The notes under the pieces: model-generated
Told to the model about the DNA's origin: nothing
What the model saw: only the letters and a program-made list of their open reading frames with translations
Database searches by the model: none
In this document: positions 9,240 through 21,152 of the stretch, in pieces
Position numbering within the stretch: position 1 is the first letter of the stretch
Layout: each line of letters opens with the position of its first letter
Program-made: the position numbers and the translations under genes
DNA from: Hyaloperonospora brassicae
Lineage: Eukaryota > Oomycota > Peronosporomycetes > Peronosporales > Peronosporaceae
DNA length: 64,000 nucleotides
Direction: 5' to 3'
Assembly (NCBI GenBank): GCA_947650285.1
Contig: CANTFL010000086.1
Location: 1-64,000, forward strand

Positions 9240-10205
9240 CCAGTGGGGCACCCCGCGCCTACTGGGTATCGACGTTTCCCCGTGCCATACCAGGTTTCTG
9301 GTTGTGGCTGGGGTTTCGACCCATAGGATTCTGTCGTTGCTTACGCAAAGGACAAGTGTGACGCAAGTGTTTAGTGCTTCCGCACATATAACAGCGTTTC
9401 ACTTCCTGTCGTTGCTCTGCAACATGAAGCTTCGCTTCACCTTCATCTTCAGATGGCTGAGATCCATCGGTTCTGGCTTACAATAAGCCGAGGTTCTCGC
9501 AGAGGTTGCCCTCGCAAAGCTTGGGTTGTACTTATTCCAAGCCGACTTGAAGTTGTGCTCAGAATTTTGAGCGATGCTAACAGCCTCCTCAAAAGTAGAG
9601 GGATGGACTCGAAACACCTCGGTCCTGGCAGCGCCGGTGCGGAGACCTTCCATAAAGACTGTCACGCAGACAGTCTCAGGGAGAGGGTCAGACTGCATAG
9701 AAGCCATCAGAGTTCTCAACTCCTGGGCATAGTTCGCTAGCTCATTCTTACTCTGAAGGGTAGACAAGAAGCGTGAGTGCACGCGATAATACTGGTTAGG
9801 CGGCGAGAAAACTCGCAAAAGGTCTAACTTGAGCGAATCCCATGTGGGAAACGCCAAGTCGACCGACGTGCCACACGTCCGAGCCCACTCTCTAGCTCTT
9901 CCATCGAGCTTAAAGATAGCCAGCGAGACCCGCTGATACTCCAGTGAGATAAGGCCAGAGCTCATGGCCATATCAATCTCACGTATCCAGAGATTGAGAT
10001 TTTTCCTCTACTTCCCAGAGTAATGTTTGACGTCCACCCGAAGAGGACACGGCTTAGCCTCTTCATCTGGCATCGCCACATAGCGTGTTAGCATATCCGA
10101 CGCTGCTTGGTTTTGAACCTGCCTTAAAACGGCCGTTTTATACTGCATGAAGTTCTCGACACGCGCATTGAGCACTTCGGGACCTTGTGCAGCTAAACTC
10201 CACAT
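9240..10205 (-). pseudogene. A2 gag, with CCHC zinc knuckle, interrupted
   Basis: Gag starts near 10205 ('MWSLAAQGPEVLNARVENFM'). A TAG after 'VDVKHYSGK' interrupts it, and it resumes at 9971-9399 with the retrotransposon-gag domain ('KLDGRAREWARTCGTSVDLA', 'FMEGLRTGAARTEVF'). A further frame change precedes the zinc knuckle near 9340-9400, 'CYMCGSTKHLRHTC', which fits C-x2-C-x4-H-x4-C. Gag forms the particle and the knuckle binds RNA. The protease follows directly. Two interruptions make it nonfunctional as it stands. Confidence 0.85.
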
Positions 10206-10338
10206 ACTCAGGCGCTACAAACGAGTTCAGCTTATCAATCGCTACTTTTTGAGCCTCGGAGTGGGTGTGGATTGCTCCATCCTCACAGAGGATCAGTCGT
10301 AACGACTCAGGCGTAGATTGACTACGAGTGCTAAAAAG

Positions 10339-10870
10339 CGTAGCGGAGCTACACAGCTCCTTAAGTCAGAGGAAGGCTTAACGCTCTTACGAGCAACTAT
10401 GGTTATACAAACCCGACTCAAAGAGTCAACAGCTATGAGATCAAACGGGTGGTTCAAAGAACCCGACTCAAAGAGTCAACAAGCTAAGAGATCTTTCGGT
10501 CCCTGTTCCAGGGGGACCAAACGATTCAAAGAATCAAACGTACTAAGTGCACAAGGAGTAGCTGCCTTAACAAGGCGTTGCTACTTCCTTACGATCGCAA
10601 GACGCCTCAGAGTGGCACGTGTATTTTGTTGATCAAATGGGAACTGAATTTTATTTCTTCTTTTAACCTAAAAGAACACCTTAGAACAACGTACTTAACC
10701 TAGTCACTAATGTCCTAGAAAACCTTTTAGAAGATCTTGTAAGCAATGGTTGACAGACATCAGTCTTCAATAATTGATACTTGTGTTCTAATATTACTTT
10801 AAAGGGGATCCCATCCCTTGTGTGTACTACACCTATTGTCGACTACCAAACGACGTGTAACTTCGATACA
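10339..10870 (-). repeat. A2 5' LTR (532 bp)
   Basis: Read on the minus strand it begins TGTATCGAAG. It pairs with 3175-3706 in length and content. Its last base is G where the 3' LTR has A (GCTACG against GCTACA), and the A3 5' LTR shows the same difference. The hairpin near the LTR start is mutated here (GTCGACTACCAAACGAC on the plus strand). Gag begins about 130 bp inside. Confidence 0.92.
10415..10576. other. Array of mini-hairpins in the A2 5' LTR
   Basis: Six short perfect inverted repeats lie within 162 bp: GACTC-aaa-GAGTC (10415-10427), GGTTC-aaa-GAACC (10451-10463), GACTC-aaa-GAGTC (10465-10477), GGTCCC-(9)-GGGACC (10498-10518), GATTC-aaa-GAATC (10523-10535) and GCCTT-aac-AAGGC (10564-10576). 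Five of the six have 5-bp stems and 3-nt loops. The other A LTRs keep several of these stems with different loops. Likely role unknown; RNA structure in the leader or protein binding are possible. Confidence 0.8.
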
Positions 10871-10875
10871 AAATT
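10871..10875. repeat. Target-site duplication of A2, right copy (AAATT)
   Basis: Matches 3170-3174 exactly. The copia reading frame ('KFVQCINDDCLYF') resumes across it. Confidence 0.9.
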
Positions 10876-11690
10876 TGTCCAGTGTATCAATGATGATTGT
10901 CTGTACTTCATGATCGACATCGACGGAGCGACGCTTGTAGGCGAATTCGTCGATGACGTACTCGTCATGGCCACAAGCAAAATTTATATAGATGAGTTCC
11001 AACAGGCAACGTCCAATCTCTATCTTCAAGATCTTGGCTCGGCTGAGCAATTCCTCGGCACGCGAGATGATTACAACCATACTTATGACTACGTGCTCCG
11101 CCAAGAGGTCACATATAACGAGTTATTGCTCGAAATTGGACTTAAAAAAAACAACTCTGTGCGCTTGCCAGTACCAGATTGAGAATGTAGAGGAAGCGGA
11201 GCTCGGAGAAAACGCATCACTACCTACAAAGAGAGATGGAACGCCGGATTTGCCAGCTGTCAAGCGCTTCCAGTCACTTGTTGGTAGGATGCTCTGTACC
11301 GCGCGCTGCACACGATAAGACATGCATTTGCAGTGCACCGCGCAACGAAAAAGCGCGTGCGTCGACGCTGATCGGCATGTAGAACGCAAAATTGGTTGCC
11401 CGATATCTGGCTGGTATTGCTACGTTAGAACGACCCATGAAACCAGGCAAGGAAGGTAAGGATATGTTGACACTCATACATACAAGGCAGATGACCATGC
11501 AGCGGACAAGATTACACGTAAGTCGTTAAGAGAAATAAAAAAATCATTATCTACGAAGCAACCGTTAGATGGCACTACCAGAACCAGAGTTCCATATAGC
11601 TCTATATGGCAAAGTCGGAGGTCGTCGCTGAAGCCGTCGATACGAAAGAGCTATTCGGTCGTAGCGGGATTTTCTCGGAGTTTCAGATTG
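10876..11690 (+). pseudogene. Ty1/copia RT and RNase H relic, 3' fragment
   Basis: Directly after A2, the plus strand reads 'KFVQCINDDCLYFMIDIDG', 'LVGEFVDDVLVMATS' (the FVDD form of the copia YVDD box), 'LYLQDLGSAEQFLGTRDDY' and 'VLRQEVTYNELLLEIGLKKN'. After a shift it reads 'PTKRDGTPDLPAVKRFQSLVGR'. Weaker RNase H-like pieces ('KITRKSLR', 'EVVAEAVDTKELFG') extend to about 11690. These are the classic Ty1/copia RT palm and RT-RNase H connection. Several frameshifts and stops kill it. It is the continuation of 2559-3174, split by A2. Confidence 0.82.
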
Positions 11691-11739
11691 AAGTAGCGAC
11701 ATTAGCGGTTGTCAAGGTCGACAAGTAGGAGGAGCTTTC

Positions 11740-13900
11740 CAAAGTGGTACCAGGGATTTTCTAAATCGTCTGGGCATTTATCAAATGCGACATAGACGGC
11801 GCGGTCAGCGCTATCGTTGGTAAGTCGCGTCAGCTCTAGCCAGCTTTACGACATTATCCAGTGCATGACAAGGAATCCCTTGCCGTTTAATATGCACAGG
11901 CTAATTTTGAGCCAATCTTCTAGGGAACAGACCGTTCATTATCGGTATAGATCATGCGCGAACAGCACGAACGTGAACATTCCACACCTCTTGCAAAGGA
12001 TTACGAGGTAGCTGTAGTTCGTCGCGTCGTATTACTGTTCGTGATGTACAATCCAGATGACTGAACCACGTCGCTGATGCTCTGTCACGACGGATTGCTT
12101 GAGAGCCATCCGTGTCGGCCGAAACTAAAAAAACCCACCATTGCAATGATGACAAGCAGCACACCGACATTGAGCCTGATCTTAGACGTGAGAAAAGCAT
12201 TCGAGCAAGATAAATTATTGTACGTCTGATCAATTTCTTTCGAATCCTTTATAGAATATTCTAAATGATTGCTACCGGTGAATCGTTCCTCAGCAACACG
12301 ATACATAATCCGCGATTGAATACTGTACACGGCACTCTCCGACGACACGCCGCGTGACGCCGTCAAAAATCATGATTATCTTCGCCTGCAAGTCATGTAT
12401 GCGTGTCGCGATATGCCAGTGAAGGGCATCGTAGCCGTGAGAAGACCTACTTCACGGTCAGTCAATACTTTTACTGTACACTTCATTGTCAATTTGTTCG
12501 TAAGTAAATTCTTGCTTGCGAAGGTAGTCAACGATTAGCGCCCAACCCTTTACCCTGTGCATCGTTGCGGCCTCTTCCGGTAACGATGTAATGCTTGTAT
12601 GCCGTTTTAATGGATCTCGTCTTCGGCTCTAACAAAGACGAGCGCAAGAATACGATTTTTTTTGTTTTTCTCCATTGATTTAGCTAGTCGATGCACTTAT
12701 TGCTGCACCCGGGTCTATAGGAGCTGAGAGCTGTGCTCTTGTCTCAATCGACACAAAATATAGACGCCACGGTTTTTTTAAAGAATTTGAGTCTGACGAA
12801 GACTCAAACTTCACAGCAAAATCATGTTGATCGGTGTTTTAATTTTCTTGGAACACGGTTATAGATGTTTTCTTTTGACCACGCCAAAAAATGGATAGAT
12901 AGAGCGCTCCAGCTGTGTTATCAAAGAAATATTTCGAGGATATGTAACTTTATTTTTAAGCTGGAGTGGTTTCGCACCGACGGGCAATCTCACCATCAAT
13001 AACTTGGTGCACGCATCACTTACCCATTCGCCGTTCTTCGTAAGTGGGATACTTTTGAGAAATGATAAAGGAGCTCAATTAGACAACAGCTGTATAATTC
13101 TTATCACGCATTAATTCAAATATTTATGCGAAGTTTATCAACACGGGCGAAATCGAGATCGATGAATAAGATTAACCCTTGGAGACCGATGACGCTATTG
13201 TTGACAAAGGCTATGATGAATATTTCGGATAACGCATCATCTCCAATGACTGTTCCAGCGAGGATGAAGTTAACTTCGCTAAAAGAGGAAAAAAAATAAA
13301 CAACGTTACCTATTATAAAATTTGGAAAAATCGTTCAACTTTACAAAATTATTTCAAAGCACTTAGATTTTTAAAAATACGGGTACTTGCTGCAGTGCGC
13401 GCAGGACAAACATAAGCCTGCATAGTCGAGTTAGACAAAATTTTTGCTGGCTCGTTAAGCAGCGGTTCGTTTCGTGCTGAATTTTATTCATAACGCGGTG
13501 GGACAACAAAACTGAAACCTAATAAATATTGGAGGGCAATTGCTCTTGGGTCTAAATTCAGCAACCTGGTTCATTTGTTTCCGTTATCAATAAAAAAAAT
13601 GTAGTAAGCAATGTAGACAGTTACAAATAACTTCCCCGGCAATTGGGTACAGTTCGTATATTGCGCCGACAGGGCAACACCTACAATATTGAGCTGGCAG
13701 GTAGGATGAAAAAACTTACTACGCTTTGCATATTGCACCACCGCCCTTAAATTCACTACGAGTTCTATTTCGACGATATAGATAGCCTCCACGTTCAATA
13801 ATATGTTTCTAATGTTCTCGATCGCACTTACAACGCTCAAACTTGTCGCTCATGTAAAGACCTACCCGCGCGACGAAAAGAATTAGTTAGGAACTGTTTT
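11740..13900 (+). pseudogene. Ancient Ty3/gypsy pol relic (B-like RNase H and integrase)
   Basis: No long frame survives, but short plus-strand blocks appear in the right order in shifting frames. RNase H: 'CDIDGAVSAIVGKSRQL' and 'HYPVHDKESLAV' near 11790-11880. Tether: 'NHVADALSRR' near 12070. Integrase zinc-finger region: 'REKTYFTVSQYFYC' near 12440. Core: 'MDLVFGSNKDERKNT' near 12610 and 'INNLVHASLTHSPFFVSGI' near 13000. Acidic insert: 'NTGEIEIDE' near 13140. GPY-like: 'RRQGNTYNIELAGRMKK' near 13665-13715. The order and the acidic insert match family B. Calling it a relic is based on my own reading of shifted frames. An alignment to B2 would settle it. Confidence 0.6.
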
Positions 13901-16900
13901 CAGCTCTTCAGAAAGCACGCAAATATCTCGTTTATTCTGATCATGAACAAAAGAGACATTACTGTCTATCATATGAGGCAGCGCAAGATAAGCGCTATCT
14001 TTAGCACGATGTGCTGCAAGACCTTCGTGATCATTCTGAACAGTATCTGTAGAAGAGTGACACCTTTTCCGCTCTTAATCCAAATCCACTTGTATGGGAA
14101 ATTGCGTGATCTATCTTGTCAAAACCGGATATGGTCCGGCAAATGAATACGATATCGTTTTTCGTTTTCATTAACTCCTTCGGTGGACACGCGCGATTTT
14201 CATCGCTGTAGAGTGGAGAAATATATTTGACTATCGCTGCGTGGAGGAGGCCCGGACAAGATACCTCATCTGATGGCGTGGGATTTCCGTCTTCTTTAGA
14301 CGCTGTAGAACTTTCTCTAATCCTTTGAATTATGTTCAGGGCCTCACCGTTCAGTGCGACGAGATCCATCCACTGGATCGGTAGCAACATCGGAGAACCA
14401 ATATACAAATTATTGGTATCGAATATATGAGGTCTTAATACCTTTGTACAAATCATAGGAAATGTTCGCCCCACAGCAGGGCGAATTAGGGAAGAAGATC
14501 TCCCTCTGAGTCCGAGCAAAGTTGCCGGTACAACTTTGGCAATTGTTTTACCACGAAAGACATGTTAAAATGCCTATATTGACAGCCTTTAAAAATTGTT
14601 CCGTGCAACCGTCGATGATTCCTTCTCAAACGTACTCCAAGTATCAGTAAGTTTAAAAAGCAGTCTTGACGGCCAACACGTCCATATTATGATAAACAAG
14701 TTTCTGAGCCTGGAACAATAACAACGTCCCATCTCGACATCGGTGGTCGTAATACTATCGATGTATGAAAAGGTCACGAGAGTAAAATTCGTGCTCAGTC
14801 AGATGGGCTTTTGTACGGACATTAAGGTCATGGATTTTTGACGAGTATAAAAGAAAAATAGAATTCTTTCCAGTGGTCATGCTATACCACCCGTTCAAAT
14901 TTTGTCAGTAAGGCATCTAATACTTGTGCTCAAATGCAAGACGCATAATATATTGCGGTCTCGCTTCTCCTGCAAGGTGACATCAGAAGACTGACCCAAG
15001 AATTGCATGACCATAATGATCAGCTTAGCCCCTCCGATTAAGCCCACAATTTTCGGAAGTATCGCGGTGGCCAGACTCATCGTATGGAATACTCTCCCTT
15101 GCGACAGGCAAGGGTAATCGAATCGATTACAGCGACGAGTATTCGGGTTCGTCTGCCGACAGGAACATTTCGCGACGCATAGATTTCACAGACAGGCGAT
15201 TATAAGCTGATCTTGGGTGTCTACGTTTTTGCAGCTTGCGCCTTACTAGCGAAATATTCAGGTGCTTTTAATGTCGGATGGAAAACCCGACTAACTCAAG
15301 TAAATACGCTCTATCTCAGGATCATCTTGTACGATGGGATACCCAGATAAGCGGACGCTGGTGATGTATCGGCTACACGTGGTTTGCTACTACGTACAAC
15401 TACAATGATTGGCGTTGTAGAATTCTTATTTGCAACAGATGGCAGAAAAACCTGCGTCTGAGGCTATAATTTTCATCTGGTCTACTGTAATTATTCGTGC
15501 AGTCGCGTTCGGATAAACTTTCGTCGCTTACCGCATGAAATTGATGACAATGCAGCAGAAGGAATATGACATCGACTAACAAGTTTATCTATATTCAGAG
15601 TGTTTCAACAACGGTAATGCTTTCACAAATAATCTGTCAAAACGTTTTAAATGAGACCGATAAATAAGGGGGTGAATAAACGGGATGAGCCTATTATGTA
15701 CGGTGTGAGTACTTTACATGTCGTTGACACGAATTTGTTTTAACGTTAACATAGCCTAATTGGCAAAATTGAACAATACTACTCTTGCAAGTCAGTATCG
15801 ATGGAATTTTACCTCTACAGATTATAAGCAGTAGCGCTTCACTATGGTTGATATGGCCATGATGCCGAATAACTAAAACACCAATTTCTGCTAGACTCGA
15901 ACCGTAGGAGGTGAGCGAAATACTACATTTTGGTGTTTTCTAGTATATTACAGTTCAAGTAAGATCAATTGAGGTTTATCAGGATAGTCATCTATATTGA
16001 ATACAAGCATATATTTTCTCACTATAAGTAACTCTTGCTCATGTTCTACACTTTTACTGTACGTACGGTGTCCGTAAGGTTTGGGGCGCACACCATTGTA
16101 CGTATAGAAACAAGGTCTCACCACTGATATGGTAGGTTGGGAGCACCATTAACCCCTTGAATTTCTAATACTTGCAGATGTAAACGTTTAATATATTTTT
16201 TCGACGTCCGTGCGTCGATAATGCAGAAAGCTTATGCTCTTGCTACTGCCTCTTCAATTTGAATTGTTTAGCACCCTGTTGGCGAAGAAAGGTAACTTTG
16301 ACCAACGTATCAGTAAATCAAGCTGTTTGAACGTAGAAAATGACAGCATGTTGCGTGTATGCATCCAGGAAGAGCAACATGGCACTAAAGAAAAGCTTGC
16401 CGATGGTGTTAAACTTATTTGTTTAACCACCACATATTCCACCTAATAGAATGTATCTTTCATTCATGGTCTGAAATCTTTCCTATCCCTCATCTAGATA
16501 TGATCATGTCAATATACACATTCCTGGTCGTTTATTGGACCACAAAATTCTACCAGACGATACGGGGCACCCTCCGTTAGTACCAACACAATATAATATA
16601 CCTACATAGAAACAGTGGAAAGGTTCATCGAATCCTTTGTACACTCGACGTCCAGAGAAAGGCTTCGTCTCTTAAATGACCACGTTTGGAAGTAGGTAAA
16701 AGAGGGCCGTAAGTGGCATAGTCTAGTTTTCTACCAAATTAATTCTGACCGAAGTCCAACTATTTCCGTTACATGCGTCAAATATAGCTGAACGCTCACA
16801 TAGCAGCGATTGTGTATGGGTTTGTTGATAAATATGTGTAATCTGTATAGTGTCAATTTACCAAGTTTTATCATGCAAAGATCTGTGGAAAGTCCTGAGC

Positions 16901-18136
16901 TAGGATACGAGTTCCAATGGACCTGGTGGACGATGGTGACTCACCCCCAAAAGACCGGGAACTCTATAGATTGCCGAGTAATTGAGAGTCGCCTCTCGAA
17001 TATATATTTTGGATGATCGAAGTAAGTTTCGCAACGGCACGTATCTGTCGAATACATGCTTCCTACAGTAGCGCTGTGCTGCTGTGGATATATTCACCTG
17101 CTCCGCGAAATAACACTGAATTTAGTTCGTACGTAGACGTATGAAATTCTGGAGTGGTGATATGCCAGATACGTCTCCATTCGTGCTTAAATTTCTATGC
17201 ATCTTCTGAATTAGTTCCGCTACAATATCTTTAAAGTACATAGGTATCGTGACAGTTCGCTAGTTGGCACGTTGCAATAATGTGCCTCGTCTGCTGACGC
17301 GTCGCTCATTCTCCAATACAGTGACCCACGACTTTTTCTATAGAGCTTGTGCATAAGAAAATCTTTAAAAATGTGTACCGCATCGTTTCTGGACTTCCCG
17401 TACATCAAGCCGTCCTCCGGCAACAATGATCTCGTTCTCGTCTAGAACAGAAAAGGACGAGTTGCCCTGTTGCGAGTCTGTGACTCGTCTAAGCCTGATA
17501 GAGAATAAGAACGTTGTTGTGACCCCAGATCTGAGACGGATTTTGCTATAATGCTACCTGCTTCCACTTATCCTTTGTTTAATTTTCGTATAATGTGGTT
17601 CACAAATTGCTGAAGTTGCTTTGATTGGGCTTGTTTGATACTATTTATAGACGCAGAGACATCAAGGAGGTCCAAACATTTGCTTAAGCGGCTTTTTTTC
17701 AGGGCTCGTTCGACAAACCCAAAGCCTCGGAGACCACGTAATTGCGACAAACGATGCGTTGCCGAGACCTCCAGATCGATTTACAAAATTGATGCAGCTT
17801 GAGGAAAGCCGCGGACACTACTTCAGTAGTACCAAACTCCTTGAGGATGAGTGGTGCCTGCTGCTGATCGTCTGCTTTCAGTTTAAAAACTTCATTTTTA
17901 GATACCCAACAACGTTCATATGCACATTCTTTTAACGTTGCAGTGCGATAAGAATCCGATTCGTTTATCCGACCCCCGATTAGCCCGACCCTGGAGCCTC
18001 CTAATATAGGAATCTCGGAACGATTACTTGAAGAGCTGCCAGATAGTCGAAGTGCTGTTAATTCTCCTCCAAGACTAATATATGAAGAGAATATTACGAT
18101 TATTGTTGCCCATCCTTACGATGTCGCTGCCAAAAT
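13901..18136. other. AT-rich stretch with no recognised gene
   Basis: About 4.2 kb with only short open frames. The longest is a 162-codon minus-strand frame at 14031-14519 that resembles nothing I recognise and has no clear domain or signal peptide. Base composition is more AT-rich than the flanking elements, with many stops on both strands. It could be heavily decayed transposon DNA continuing from the relics on either side, or genuine intergenic DNA. I saw no tandem array, RNA gene or LTR end in it. Confidence 0.5.
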
Positions 18137-19431
18137 TTACCCGGGAGGGTTAGCCCGCTTAGACTGTCGAGCAAACAAATTCCGTAGATACTGTCCAACG
18201 CAAGTGCAACTCTTCCATAGTGCATGTGGCGTATCGATTATCCTTGCGGGGCTACAGCACACCTCCCTGCACGTCTTTAATCTATTATTAGCGTTATAGT
18301 CGAAAGTGTTCCAATGACTTGAGATCACCGCTAGCTCATTATTCTAGTCATCTCCACGGGGAGGCAGAGGCCGATAGTACGACATGGCCTATTCATTATC
18401 CTCTCAACAACTACTGACCCCTTAAAGTAATGCGTCGCTATGCTAGTTAGTTCGTGATCATATCCTGTATAATTGTAAAGCGGAAGGAGAAAACCATTTC
18501 CCTAAAGCTAAATCAAGCATGCATTCTGGTTACTGCACCGTTAGACGGCACGATTTCCCCATGTAGGCAACTAGGAAGACAATCTAGGCGCAAGTCTATT
18601 CGTCATGTCCCTGTATGACCATGTGCTCCATGATCCAAAATATCGATTTTATTTTTGCGTGAGCCACAACAAGGCATGCTTGATTCTTTGTATCTTGATC
18701 TCGTTTCGTATGGAAACAAGACCTTTTATATTAGCCTTTTCTGTCGTCGCTAGAAACATTTAATTCCTTTTTGTCTACTCAGCTCAGTAGATTTGGTATA
18801 ACATCAGAGAAACGGCTTGTAATGATTGGATGAATCGAATTTCGGCTCCTCTTGCAAATTTAAACACTACAGTCGTGAATAATATCGAAGGTAGGACAGT
18901 GGAATTTATAATGAGCACTCTGTTATTGATGCTCGTACCCCTTTGGTTGCTGTCAAAGCCATCGCTGAATCTTGCGAATGCGTTGAACCAGTTATTATTA
19001 AACATCTCTCCACTACTCGTCGTGCTCAAGATCCCTGGTCATTTCCGCGTGAGATACTATGTCGATTTCGTGCCAAGTGGTAAGATACGGCCGTATTAAG
19101 AGAGATGAGCTTGCTTTTTCTGACATGGACGTGGAGGACAAGAAAAGGTCCAAACTATCGTACGACTCTGAGCGCCTCTGGTGGCTGACCTGCGTTTTGC
19201 AAAAACAGGTAGAGTCGTCTACAAAGGTAGAGAAAATATGGTGCTGCCGCTCCTGCACTGGAACATTAAGTTCTGCTAGATATACATCCTTTGAAAGGCA
19301 AGATTAACCACTCCTACGACTTTAAGGGTAGTCGAGGTGCCAGCGAGCAATTTTACAAATACCATTATGACCGGTATTATCTAAATTGTTGCCGCTTCAC
19401 CGCAAAATAGGCTGATGTACTTCAATATAGA
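18137..19431 (-). pseudogene. LINE (non-LTR retrotransposon) relic, RT C-terminal part
   Basis: Read on the minus strand. 'HHIFSTFVDDSTCFCKTQ' near 19190-19250 matches the LINE RT YADD-type box (FVDD). 'RGTSINNRVLIINSTVLPSILFTTVVF' lies near 18860-18940 and fits the post-palm block ending in ILNSIVLP-ILFTA. 'PARIIDTPHALWKSC' near 18220 fits a C-terminal Cys/His 'HxFWxC' segment. Frames shift between blocks. B1 cuts it at 19431, and the N-terminal half of the RT continues on the far side at 26346-26960. LINE RT primes reverse transcription on nicked target DNA. This copy is dead. Confidence 0.6.
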
Positions 19432-19873
19432 TGTAACGGGGCACCGACGAATACGTACTGGTCTGCCCGCACGGCGTGAAATTTCACTGCCAACAGTGAA
19501 TGTCAATTTACTGCTATGTATTTACACTATACAGAGGAAGGTTAACGACTAAGGTGAAGACTCTAGTCGTGGTAAAAGTAAAACTGGTATTTTATACAAT
19601 TAAATCCTGCAACTCTTGTTTCTCTGTTTGTCCTGACTCCATTATATCGATATATATCTAATAGTATGATGACGTCTACTCACCACCTATTGCATGCGTC
19701 TAGCAGCAAGAGGTGGGTTGATATAATCACGATATCAACCGAGGAACAGACCAGTGGGTCATCCCAACAAAATCAATCTACTTAGTGATATAGCTAACAG
19801 AATATTCAACGTAATATTCTTCGTTACTATTTTGTCACAATGGCAACCTTATATAACAGGCTACCCCGTTACA
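19432..19873 (-). repeat. B1 3' LTR (442 bp)
   Basis: On the plus strand it begins TGTAACGGGG and ends CCCCGTTACA, a 10-bp terminal inverted repeat. It is nearly identical in length and sequence to the LTRs at 30992-31433 and 40160-40601. On the internal side an AAAAGGG-rich tract (minus strand) serves as a likely polypurine tract. Confidence 0.88.
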
Positions 19874-20002
19874 TCAACCCTTTTAACTGATACTCACCGT
19901 GTGACGATCGAAACTTGGTGCTCACTCGTTGGATACCATTAGGACAGGGAGCACTTGTCTGGTCAGATCCATTAATGCCTGGTCTTTCCACGCATAGTTA
20001 AC

Positions 20003-21152
20003 ATGTCTATGCGGCGTGACTCCAAGAAGATAAAGCCTGTTGCTGCACAAGCCTCCACGGCAGACGACTCGTCGTCTACAGCTTCTTCTTAGCCCTCGGC
20101 AACTGTTTTCGCAGGCGCACGTGGTATCACACCTTGTGCACACGATGAATCCGAGTTGGGGGTCGTCTACTCCGAAGAATTAGACGTTTCTGAATCGGGA
20201 AAGGCTTCAGAGTCATCACAATCACCTGTGGTGCCTCTTCCTTTATCAAGGGATCTGCCGAACAGACGGACTCGCGATTTGCGTCAAAGTATGTTCGACA
20301 GCGGTGATGAGTACGGTGATGGGTACAATTACTCATCACCACGTTCAACTCGTGCATCTTCGCACAATCGCGAGGAAGATGGCGCGAGCCGTCGTCACTA
20401 TGAGAACCGTGGTAACGACGAAGGTACCACGTCGAAGCGTGGTAAGCGGAAGCCTTGACGCTTGCTCGAACGTCTCATCAATAATTTGTCTCGCGAGACA
20501 AACCAGCACCATCGAATTTTATTATTCGACGCGACCGAGCTTCATGGATTGTCCTCCAGCGCGAGTAACTTTCGCGCTAAAGAAGACTTCTATCTTGATG
20601 CTTTTCTCAAGAATCGATGTGACAACAGCAACCTAAAGTGTGACATGAACTCGCTTTGGTGGCGTGTAATGCGTTCGTCCAAAACTTTAAAAGTTCTGGA
20701 CGTGAAGCGTGGATCCAAAAACTTGAGGCAGTACGCCTTACGTTAAAAAATGACCGCCAACGGTGCAAGATACCGGCTGCATCGTTTATCGCGTGAGGCA
20801 GGCATTCCTTGCCTCACATGGGGTGAACCTTGTGCGAGTTGTATTGACAACTCGCAGCGTGCTCATAGGAAAATGTTTCCCCCTAAATTCGCCCTGGGGA
20901 AGGGCTCACATCTCGGATGAGATGCGGGACGCGATTTCAAACTTGCAATCCGTCTACAAGCGCCAGAAGCGCGTGTTTGCCGATGGTACCGATAACCAAT
21001 CGGATGAGTCTCGTCATATTGTCGGACGAGGCTCTCAACGTCAGCCATCAGCTGGGACCGAGGCTCCCAGCTATCATACGATGGTTGAGACCCCCGCCAG
21101 CAGACAAGGTAACTTGACCGCTTCCTGTTCTTCACGCGGTTGCTCAAGATAA
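20003..21152 (+). pseudogene. B1 antisense coding region (opposite to pol), broken
   Basis: One plus-strand frame starts with ATG at 20003, 130 bp inside the 3' LTR, and runs past 20900 with stops at about 20090 (TAG), 20457 (TGA) and 20744 (TAA). It begins 'MSMRRDSKKIKPVAAQ', then has a Ser/acidic stretch ('VYSEELDVSESGKASESSQS'), 'RLLERLINNLSRETNQHHR', and 'SSKTLKVLDVKRGSKNL'. A Cys cluster 'IPCLTWGEPCASCIDNSQ' (C-x7-C-x2-C) follows. A shifted frame carries 'DEMRDAISNLQSVYKRQKR'. The stop at 20090 is open in the B3 copy (TAT) and B1 is open at a position (GAA) where B2 and B3 have TAA, so the ancestral frame was longer. The domain is not recognised. The position matches the antisense region of family A. 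Confidence 0.55.

Larger units (their letters stand above)
3175..10870 (-). mobile_element. Ty3/gypsy element A2, full length, nested in a copia relic
   Basis: A 7.7-kb LTR retrotransposon read on the minus strand: 5' LTR (10339-10870), gag, protease, reverse transcriptase, RNase H, integrase with chromodomain, an interval with an antisense coding region, polypurine tract and 3' LTR (3175-3706). Both LTRs are 532 bp and differ by a few per cent. The 5-bp target duplication AAATT flanks it. The gene order PR-RT-RH-INT and the chromodomain place it among chromovirus-like Ty3/gypsy elements. Gag and RT carry stops or frameshifts, so this copy is not autonomous. It sits inside a copia RT gene whose halves lie at 2559-3174 and 10876-11690. 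Confidence 0.95.

Noticed and set aside
12085..12366. Minus-strand frame of 93 codons in the old relic
   Set aside because: Lies antisense to recognisable RNase H-integrase tether blocks on the plus strand.
14031..14519. 162-codon minus-strand frame in the AT-rich stretch
   Set aside because: No recognisable motif, and it is single-copy in the window; too weak to call a gene.
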